From positions 23,233-37,138 of the forward strand of contig ML210397.1 in assembly GCA_004369085.1 (NCBI GenBank): a DNA stretch of 13,906 nucleotides, given 5' to 3'. A program made the position numbers and the translations under genes. A model generated the notes under the pieces. The model was given only the letters and a program-made list of their open reading frames with translations, was not told the origin of the DNA and did not search any database. This DNA comes from Coprinopsis marcescibilis. Taxonomy: Eukaryota; Basidiomycota; Agaricomycetes; Agaricales; Psathyrellaceae. Positions 8,201 through 13,906 of the stretch are shown in pieces. How positions within the stretch are numbered: position 1 is the first letter of the stretch; each line of letters starts with the position of its first letter.

Positions 8201-9372
8201 CGGCTCTAATGCATGCAGTCGCAGCGTCACGGGGCTCAAGGGAGGTTTTGAAGATGCTGGTAGCAGTCGAAGGGATTGACTACAACTGTGTGGATGCCAA
8301 TGGTCAAACGCCCCTGATGACGGCGGCCAAGAGTGGATATGTCGGCGTTGTAGAGCTGCTGCTTGAGCTCGAAGGGGTCAATATCAACTCCACGGACACA
8401 CAAGGAAGGACAGCCTTGGCGCATGCGATCTCATACAGTCGGGCCGATACCTTTGACGCCCTGCTAGCGGCAGACTCGATATCGATATCTGCCGATTATA
8501 CAACCTCTGAAGGCTTGACTTACCTGTCGCTGGCGGCCCAGTCCGGTATTGCAGCAAGAATCCAGTCAGTGCTCCAGCTAGCGGAGTTCGATGTCAATGC
8601 TCGGGATATATACGGTCGCACAGCTCTAACTTATGCCGTAAAGTCCAGGTCATATGATGCAGTGGAAGCTCTCCTCGAGATTGAAGGCGTCGATATCCAC
8701 TGTGTTGACGAGCAAGGGACGACACTCGTGATGTGTGCGGCGAGAAGTGGAGAGGTGGAGATGGTCAGTCGGTTCCTCGGGCTTGGATTGGGGGCCAACA
8801 TCAACGCCAAAGACAAGAACAGACAGACAGCTCTGGCACACGCAGTGTTATCTGGCTCAAGCGATGTAGTGAGGGCGCTGCTAGGGGTTGAAGGGATTGA
8901 CTACAATTGTGTGGATAGCAGGAGTCGAACGCCTCTGATGATGGCAGCGGAGGGATTATCCACTGGGATTGTAGATGAGCTTCTTGAGCTTGAAGAGATC
9001 AAGATCGACTCCAGGGATGACGAGGGATTAACTGCCATGGCGTATGCGGTCTCAAACCATCAGGGATCCAGTATCTTCGAAACCCTACTCCATGTGGACT
9101 CTATATCTGCCGATTATACGACGTCTGAGGGCTTGACATTTTTGATGTTGGCCGCAGACTCCGGTAATGCAAGAATCGTCCGCTCAGTGCTCCAGCTAGC
9201 ACAATTCGACCTGAATGCTCGGGACATACACGGTCGCACAGCTCTAGCATATGCCATCAAATCCGGGTCAAATCATGCTGTGAAAGCTCTCCTCGAGGTG
9301 GAAGGAATTGACGTCCATTGTGTTGATGAGTGGGGGACAACATGCTTGATGTATGCATCGAGCTTCGGTTGA
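5272..9372 (+). CDS. NLR-like STAND ATPase: Asn-rich N-terminus, NACHT, ankyrin repeats (nonsense-truncated)
   Basis: Proposed exons are 5272-5310, 5361-5502, 5554-5724, 5778-5802, 5853-6416, 6468-6850 and 6905-9372, totalling 1263 aa and exactly in frame. An Asn-rich leader (GVHFNDSPATVAGRDVNN, residues 22-39) precedes the NACHT-type ATPase. Walker A GMPGAGKT is at 116-123, the Walker B region YILDGLDEA at 219-227, and sensor ITSRP at 248-252. Winged-helix-like sequence follows (VLIWVTYSQRPLTP, about 370-383, and VVRFVHYSAAEYM near 442), then about 21 ankyrin repeats from residue 562. Such proteins are cytosolic ATP-driven switches in non-self recognition; here that is inferred from architecture. 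Introns are 50-54 bp; those at 5725, 6417 (CTAAC branch) and 6851 are convincing. The first (donor GTGGAA) is weak, so the start is uncertain, and intron 2 could end at 5547 instead of 5553. The stop at 9370-9372 is premature relative to the repeats: coding continues to 9621. Confidence 0.85.
5286..5312 (+). repeat. Three tandem 9-bp units in the first exon
   Basis: The 9-bp unit GGCAAACGG occurs three times back to back, the last copy ending GT. In the proposed frame from ATG 5272 it encodes Ala-Asn-Gly repeats. The last unit overlaps the proposed donor of intron 1 (GTGGAA at 5311), so unit number could change splicing. Confidence 0.7.
5725..5852 (+). other. Two introns flanking a 25-nt exon that completes the P-loop
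   Basis: Intron 3 (5725-5777, GTAAGG...CTGAC...TTGCAG) and intron 4 (5803-5852, GTAGGT...TTGCAG) surround a 25-nt exon at 5778-5802. Unspliced, the frame stops at 5739-5741. Spliced, it reads IVWGTGMPGAGKTVLACIV, a perfect Walker A motif. Restoration of an invariant motif at residue precision makes these two introns near certain. Confidence 0.9.
6851..6904 (+). other. In-frame 54-bp intron hidden inside the long open frame
   Basis: GTAAGT at 6851 and AG at 6903-6904 bound a 54-bp stretch with no stop and a length divisible by three, so it is invisible as a frame break. Retained, it would insert 19 residues (RKWSIF... to D) in place of one His. Removing it gives VVRFVHYSAAEYM, the form usual in this protein family. 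A branch-like CACTGAAC is present. Confidence 0.8.
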
Positions 9373-9424
9373 TTGGCCACCGTAAATCAGCTCCTCGGGC
9401 TTGGATTGGGTGCCAACATTAATG
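8185..9424 (+). repeat. Tandem super-repeat of six ankyrin units (period 618-621 bp)
   Basis: Two adjacent blocks, about 8185-8805 and 8806-9424, encode the same series of six ankyrin repeats. Matching landmarks are GIDYNCVD, SADYTTSEG, LQLA.FD.NARDI.GRTAL, HCVDE.GTT and LGLGLGANINA. Offsets are 621 bp (8271 to 8892) and 618 bp (8571 to 9189; 8781 to 9399). This is a recent unequal-exchange type expansion of the sensor domain. The premature TGA lies in the sixth ankyrin unit of the second block. Confidence 0.85.
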
Positions 9425-9621
9425 CGATGGATACCGAAGGGCGCACAGCACTCTTCTATCCTGCGGAAAACTACGACGGTCGGGATATGGTGTGCACGCT
9501 CCTGGAAATCGAGGGGATCGACCTTTCGGTCCAGGATGTCAAAGGCAGGACAGCCCTCATGATTGCATTAGAGAAAAGACACGAAAAGAGTGCAGACCTT
9601 TTGCGGGAAGCAGGTGGTTAA
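9373..9621 (+). pseudogene. In-frame tail of the NLR gene beyond the TGA (last ankyrin repeats)
   Basis: Directly after the TGA at 9370-9372 the same frame runs 82 codons to TAA. It encodes the second half of one ankyrin repeat (QLLGLGLGANINAMDTEG), a full repeat (RTALFYPAEN... to VQDVKG) and a short capping repeat ending REAGG. The stop falls where the sister unit has Glu (AARSGEVEM). The tail is matched by the tail of the duplicate at 13255-13473, which supports it as the ancestral C-terminus. It is either lost by nonsense mutation, a sequencing error or, least likely, read through. No intron of adequate length removes the stop. Confidence 0.75.
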
Positions 9622-9935
9622 GTCTCCCGAGTCATATGTGGATTCTGTATATTAGCACCCCATGGACTATCCCTACCTTACAATTTGTGGTTTAGCATGA
9701 CATGCAATGCCTTTTGAATGGACAGTGTGATAAACAGCGAGAATAGGTACCTGATAATCGATAACTGAAGGAAAAGCCGGACACTGGGCAGACGGATATG
9801 TGCACACTTGTAAATACACCGCAATCCATGATGACTGAACTTGTTTGCGGTGTTCCTCCTCATTATTAACCCCAACACCAACGATGACAGGAGTGGCACC
9901 ATGCGCTCAGCGCCGGCACCCTAACCCACCCATAA
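9622..9935. repeat. 3' flank of the NLR gene, duplicated at 13474-13810
   Basis: No gene seen. Shared blocks with the right-hand copy include TTCTGTATA.TAGCA followed by ACCTTACAAT, AACAGCG.GAA.AGGTA.CTG followed by ATAATCGAT, GGGCAGAC.GATAT, ATGATG.CTGA.CTTGTTT and CACCCTAACCC. This flank defines the right end of the duplicated unit beyond the stop codon and probably includes the 3' UTR. Confidence 0.7.
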
Positions 9936-10101
9936 CTTTACGCTCCATGTTCTAGCACATAAACACTAGGTCAGCGATAGTACATATGGTTTCTAAATTG
10001 ATACGGAATGTCATCCACTAGCGTCGTGCCAGGTGATAAATTATTCTCCAGATAATTGATTTATATCATAAAGGAAAGGTTCAGAAACTTGCCAAGGTTA
10101 C

Positions 10102-10148
10102 ACCGGTGGTAGGGTTTATAACCGGTTATAAAATTTCACTACCACGGT
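10102..10148. repeat. Near-perfect cruciform with an 18-bp perfect palindrome core
   Basis: TTTATAACCGGTTATAAA (10115-10132) is a perfect 18-bp palindrome. It is enclosed by ACCGGTGGTAG (10102-10112) and CTACCACGGT (10139-10148), inverted except for one missing base. The whole 47-bp unit could fold as a cruciform or be the core of a small inverted-repeat element. No other copy was found in the window. Confidence 0.65.
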
Positions 10149-10197
10149 ATCAAAGGCCCAAGAGGATAGCTTTGATCAATGATTACAGAGCATTATC

Positions 10198-10330
10198 AAG
10201 CCCAACCCATTTTCGCGATGTGGTACGACCTTACGCTCCATGTTTTGGCACAACAGGCATGTCATTCGAATGGTCTAAGTAGCAACGACAGCAGAGAGAG
10301 ACAAGTAGTAATCGATTTGCGGAGTAACAG
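10198..10330. repeat. Third, diverged remnant of the NLR 3' flank
   Basis: AACCCAT, ACCTTAC, TTTTGGCACAACAGGCATGT and CATTCGAATGG run in the order found at 9655-9720 and 13500-13560. A weaker ACAGCAGAGAG....GTAATCGAT match to the later AACAGCG...ATAATCGAT block follows. It suggests that another copy of the locus once ended here. Divergence is high, so the call is moderate. Confidence 0.4.
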
Positions 10331-10535
10331 CATTACAGACAATATTATCTACAGATTTTCCAACAGACACGATAGAGAGAAGCAGACTCTAACAAGGTTA
10401 GGGGGGTTCAGAACCCAATACCCCTTCCCACAAGAACTCGATCCCACAAACACGAAGCCGGACAAGAGCAAGGACCCGAACAGATTGGCAAAGTTGACAA
10501 CAAACTCGACGGCAACTACATCACCAGCTGGCTGT

Positions 10536-11290
10536 TTACCAGATACTAGTCTCGAGTAACAAGTCGCTGCCGCCCTCAAGACCGAGGCAAGCCTTCAAGA
10601 ATGCCTCGAGTGTGTCACACTGCCTGTTGAGACTGTTGATGACCTCGATGCCTGCAACGAACGAGCCATCAGCCTGCATTCCAAAAAGGAAGGAACAAAG
10701 GGATGGACATACCAGGCTTAACGAGAGGGGCCTTGTGCATGTACGAGAGCAAAGACAGGACCGAGTGCAAGGCTTGAACTCGGGCTCGCAAACCTTGTGG
10801 TACTTGACACGGGTAAGGAGCTCAGCCAAGATCGAAAGGTCGAGGATGAGGGGAGTGGCAAGAAGGGAATCCTATAAATAGAACATGATCAGCCAAATAT
10901 AATCCACTGAACGGGGGCAGCGAAACGCACCTCGCACTCGCCGAAGATGTTGATGACCGAACGACCACCGGTCCTGAACTGGTGTACGGTGGACAGAGGT
11001 TGTGGCCGACGTTGTTGCCGATATGTTTGTAGGAGGCGATGGAGATGGGTTTGATATCGGCTGGCGTTGGGAGCTTGATAGCAGCAGGGACAAAGGCGAG
11101 AAGGGGCAAACTTCGGCGTGCAAAGCCTTGATGGGGACATTCACGAGGTCGTTCGTGGTAATGCTATTGCTGTATCACGCAGTTGGCGGTCCAGACGACG
11201 ATATCAGCACGGATGTGCTCAAGCCAGGCTTCTGGCTGTCCATGGAGACATGTCCCAGCCATTGAAGACAAAGTCATTGGGCAGAAGCCC
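10536..11290 (-). pseudogene. INO1: Inositol-3-phosphate synthase pseudogene (C-terminal half, multiply deleted)
   Basis: INO1 converts glucose 6-phosphate to inositol 3-phosphate using NAD, the first step of inositol synthesis. Minus-strand pieces appear in family order: LLPNDFVFNGWDMS (about 11287-11246), LEHIRADI then VVWTAN, IKPISIASYKHIGNNVGHNL, HQFRTGGRSVINIFGECE, SLLATPLILDL then AELLTRVKYHKV, LHSVLSLLSYMHKAPLV, and VINSLNRQ with LEAFLKACLGLE, ending LLLETSIW and TAA near 10536. Two introns with good sites remain: 10872-10930 (GTGCGT...TATAG) and 10652-10712 (GTATGT...TTGCAG). It is therefore a decayed genomic copy, not a retrocopy. A one-base deletion near 10771 shifts the frame. Large internal blocks (for example between QFR and GGRS) and the whole NAD-binding N-terminus are missing, so it cannot be functional. 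A working INO1 presumably lies elsewhere. Confidence 0.8.
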
Positions 11291-11496
11291 ACAGACGACG
11301 ACATGATTATCCTGGTAGCTTGTGCCCTTGAGACCGTGTCTGGTGCTCCTGTGCTCGCAATGCTGAAAAGCACACCCGGAATTCCGAAATCGTATCAGAT
11401 GCGTGTCCAGTCGCCCAAGTGAGCACAAACGAAAGGTAGGTGTTGTTCAACTTTCAATGATCTTGAGCGTTGACAAAGGCTAGGGTGCTTGGTGCG

Positions 11497-11852
11497 ATGA
11501 ACGATCAGCGAGAACCAGCCGAGTCAGCATCAAAGCTCAGGAGTCAGGGCAGGTCAGGGCCCCCTGTCGCGGCGGCTTCTGAGAATAACAACACCAAAGC
11601 AAAGCATGAATGTGTCCAAGCCTTCCGCGAGTGCGAGCCGCTTTGCACTGTGTTTCACGCCCTGCTGCGCTATCATAGCGCTATCGTATGTCCAAGATTA
11701 TACAAACTCAAATATTGCTGACACTATCTCCATTGCAGGTTGCGAACGCTGTTTCAAATGCACGCGTTACACAACACCTACAGCGAGATCATTGGGAAAG
11801 GATCACACAAGAGGTAGCTCAGGCCCGAGGGTGCAAGAAGTCTGGTCACTGA
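11497..11852 (+). CDS. Possible small spliced gene, unknown function
   Basis: From ATG 11497 a frame of 63 codons reaches a textbook intron at 11686-11738 (GTATGT, GCTGACA branch region, TTGCAG, 53 bp). It continues in frame for 37 codons to TGA, with helical sequence VANAVSNARVTQHLQRDHW and ITQEVAQARG. The product would be 100 aa and basic. The frame is also open upstream through a second possible intron (11436-11478) to about 11367. No family is recognised. It may be the last exons of an older gene or a chance arrangement beside the INO1 wreck. Confidence 0.25.
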
Positions 11853-12589
11853 TTAGCCTTGGCCCGAAAATCTCCCTTGATATCCATGTGCAGTAGCGTT
11901 CAACAACCCGTTTCCCGTAAGACTGTGTAGCACCATACAAACTGTGGCCATGGCGCATGTGCTGCGGTGGATCTGTACGGAGACGTGGAGAAGAATGACA
12001 ATCTTCCACCCGTACTCACCGGTCACCGACCAACCACAACAGCATTGGCGACACTATTGCTATCGGTTTCCAACACACCTCATCAAGACGGCCTCCGTTC
12101 GTACCCAACGATGCCATGTCGGGTAGTGTTTGAGAGTTGCGTCCTCGTTCCATGGGCGATCCGTGTTCTGGTGGCCTTCCAACGTCCATAAACGCTCAAT
12201 GGCCCTCTCACCACCTCTCACGTAGATCTATTGTGGGTTACCCTCGCTATCAAGGTCTCTTGGCTAGACTATTTCAAAGGACTCTTACGCTGGGCAAGTA
12301 GTCTCGAGATTCTTCCCTTTCCATCCCGTCTGACATCAGTCCAACAGTGACCAAGTCAGTCAAGGGGGCAGCATCCTCACCGTCAAGTTCCCAACCGAAT
12401 GCGGTATCATGCCCAACCGGGATCCCGCTGCACCTTCTGCAACGAGCTGGGTGTCGCTCCCGAGGAGTACCCTATCCCTACCAATCTGGAGCATCGCTTA
12501 CATACCGCTGAAACAGCTACGCCTGGTCAAAAGAGGCTGGGCGTAATTCTCTGGCCTACCTTCCCTGCGTACGTACTTTCCATACTTCC
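11853..12589. other. Unresolved CpG-rich stretch, probably gene debris
   Basis: Composition is gene-like (CpG common) but every frame on both strands breaks within about 75 codons, and no piece could be assigned to a family. Short coherent-looking segments exist on both strands, for example a 57-codon minus-strand frame ending near 12015. No INO1 N-terminal motif was recognised here. Confidence 0.35.
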
Positions 12590-12960
12590 AAGCGTGTCTA
12601 GGGTTACTGAATTTTTACTTTCTTCCAATCTAGAACGCATACATAAACAACAGAACATGTTTTCAGTGAAAGAGTTCGAGCCTCTTGGCACTTACCACTG
12701 CCTTGGAAATGCTGAGCGAAGATGCGGTTGTTTGTTTGGCTTTTAGATATGATTCACGGCTAGTGGGTTCGTTGCTGCCCACTAGTCTAACATGAACACT
12801 CGCCATTTGTCGCCTACCTTGACGATGCGTCAAATCTATTATCTGATTTAATTCGTGACTGTGACACTGAACCGAGGTTCATTACGGGCAATAACTCAAG
12901 GTGCCCCACCCGTTCCTTGTTTTTCTTGCGCCTGATTACTACGTGATCTCGGAATACAGG
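12590..12960. repeat. Second copy of the NLR 5' flank
   Basis: This is the counterpart of 4620-4960, with the shared blocks in the same order and orientation (GTGTCTAGGGTTACTGA, AGAACGCATA, GTTTGGCTT, GATTCACGGC, GCCCACTAG, CATGAACACTCGCCATT). A 115-codon open frame (12399-12746) running into it is therefore probably not a gene. The similarity fades after about 12870. Confidence 0.6.
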
Positions 12961-13001
12961 CATGGATTAGCAAACAGCAAGAGTTTCGACGCTAACTACC
13001 A

Positions 13002-13473
13002 AATGACATCGACGTCAGCTGGGTGGACGAATATGGCACTACGATCTTGATGCTTGCGTAGTGTCATGGCGCGGATGCCCAAAAACTTGTGGAGATATTA
13101 GACTTAGCAGCCTCCAGCTAGCGCAATTCGACGTCAACGCTCGGGATATACGTGGCCGCACAGCTCTAGCACACGCCGTCGCCTCTCGGACGTATGATGC
13201 AGTGGAAGCTCTCCTTGAGGTGGCAGGCGTCGATGTCTATTGTGTCGATGAGCATTGGGGGCCAACATCAATGTGACGGACAAAGAAGGGAGGACAGCAC
13301 TCTTCCATGCTGTGGAACGCCGCTGGTGCGATTCGGATATCGTATCGGCGCTACTGAAAATCCAGGGAATCCACCTTTCTGTCCAAGATGTAAAAGGCAG
13401 GACGCCCCTCATGGTTGCGATAGACAAGGGAGACGAAGAAACTGCAGAGCTTTTGCGGAAAGCGAGCGGTTAG
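13002..13473 (+). pseudogene. Collapsed ankyrin/NLR duplicate
   Basis: The first part (13002-13108) matches ankyrin repeats 8-9 of the intact gene: VDEYGTTILMLA, then TAG at 13059-13061 where the gene has CTG, then LVEILDLA. Near 13110 the frame and repeat jump to LQLAQFDVNARDI.GRTAL and YDAVEALLEV, like repeats 13-14 or 19-20. Near 13253 a second deletion joins VDEH directly to the GANIN segment of the final repeats, again changing frame. The C-terminus (RTALFHAVE, VQDVKGRTPLM, ELLRKASG, TAG) matches the intact gene's tail at 9430-9621. ATPase, N-terminus and most ankyrins are absent. It is non-functional as a receptor. Confidence 0.8.
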
Positions 13474-13906
13474 AACCTGGGTCGACTTCTGTATACTAGC
13501 AACCCACTAATAATTACAACCTTACAATCCGTATTGTAGCACAAAAACGATGTCATTCGCACAATATATATGTTTTAACAGCGGGAACAGGTAGCTGATA
13601 ATCGATGTAGGATACAAAAGCAGTACACCGGGGCAGACAGATATCACACATTTGTCTGTCTGTTAGTACATAGTCAATAGTAGAATTCTATGATGGCTGA
13701 CCTTGTTTCAGGCTCTTCCTCTTCAGTTTGAGCCCCCCACAACGACGACGACAAATGGGCCACGATCCCAAAACCAGCGCCACAGCCGGATCACCCTAAC
13801 CCCTCCCAGAAAGTACCTGGCGTGCAAGTGTTGCCTCGTTAACCGGACTATTTCAGATGCTCTATCGCCCATATCGTGGAAGTTTAGGCTCAACGCTCGT
13901 CACTTC
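13474..13906. repeat. 3' flank of the duplicate, then unassigned sequence
   Basis: 13474-13810 is homologous to 9622-9935 (TTCTGTATA, ACCTTACAAT, AACAGCGGGAACAGGTAGCT with GATAATCGAT, GGGCAGACAGATAT, CACCCTAACCC). From about 13810 to the end no match and no coding sequence was seen. Confidence 0.6.

Larger units (their letters stand above)
9936..10535. other. Intergenic DNA with repeat remnants, no convincing gene
   Basis: A 126-codon open frame on the plus strand (10179-10559) resembles nothing known and overlaps the 3' end of the minus-strand INO1 pseudogene; it is probably chance. The stretch holds a cruciform at 10102-10148, a 19-20 bp direct repeat around ACGCTCCATGTT (near 9939 and 10231), and a third remnant of the NLR 3' flank. 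Confidence 0.45.

Noticed and set aside
9368..9391. Possible intron (GTTGAT...ATCAG) removing the TGA at 9370
   Set aside because: Only 24 bp, far below the 50-61 bp of the other introns here.
10179..10559. 126-codon plus-strand open frame with ATG start
   Set aside because: Low-complexity, no recognisable motif, runs over the NLR 3'-flank remnant and into the 3' end of the antisense INO1 pseudogene; most likely chance.
12399..12746. 115-codon plus-strand open frame with an intron-like segment at 12569-12633
   Set aside because: Its second half lies in the duplicated 5' flank, and the matching part at 4620-4780 is not coding.
1..13906. tRNA genes, rRNA, CRISPR arrays, bacterial-type operons
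   Set aside because: None seen; introns and gene families are fungal, so CRISPR or Shine-Dalgarno type features are not expected.

Overview
The window looks like chromosomal DNA of a mushroom-forming basidiomycete (Agaricomycetes). The reasons are 50-60 bp GT-AG introns with CTAAC/CTGAC-type branch sites, an NLR-like ATPase with an ankyrin tail of a kind common in these fungi, an F-box fragment, and a copia-type gag-like gene without pol. It reads as an accessory, decaying region: one large, nearly intact gene sits among degenerate copies and wrecked genes. All family assignments are by eye; no search was run.

Layout. 1-2909, minus strand: a two-ORF gag-like retroelement or domesticated gag locus. 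A 5' ORF (1923-2564) is split by one TGA. It is followed by a gag-like ORF (414-1853) whose frame carries on past two further TGA codons to a possible terminal intron. A putative LTR or promoter lies at 2572-2909. 3051-3494, minus: F-box pseudogene with one in-frame TGA. 2641-4680: strikingly CpG-poor DNA without intact genes. 4620-5271: upstream flank of the main gene. 5272-9372, plus: seven-exon NLR-like gene (short Asn-rich N-terminus, NACHT-type ATPase, about 21 ankyrin repeats), cut by a TGA; its original tail continues in frame to 9621. 9622-10535: 3' flank, a second remnant of that flank, and a near-perfect cruciform. 10536-about 11290, minus: wrecked inositol-3-phosphate synthase (INO1) pseudogene that still contains introns. 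11300-12590: poorly resolved sequence with one possible small spliced gene. 12590-13810, plus: a collapsed duplicate of the NLR locus that keeps the 5' flank, a few ankyrin repeats and the 3' flank, with about 4 kb missing.

How it fits together. The NLR gene would encode a cytosolic STAND-type receptor/switch: ankyrin repeats as ligand sensor, NACHT as oligomerising ATPase, and a very short N-terminus as possible signalling motif. The near-identical 618-621 bp ankyrin super-repeats, the deleted duplicate and extra 3'-flank remnants show active birth, contraction and death by recombination. Most premature stops are TGA, and the left part is CpG-depleted; both fit deamination of methylated CpG, although that link is inference.
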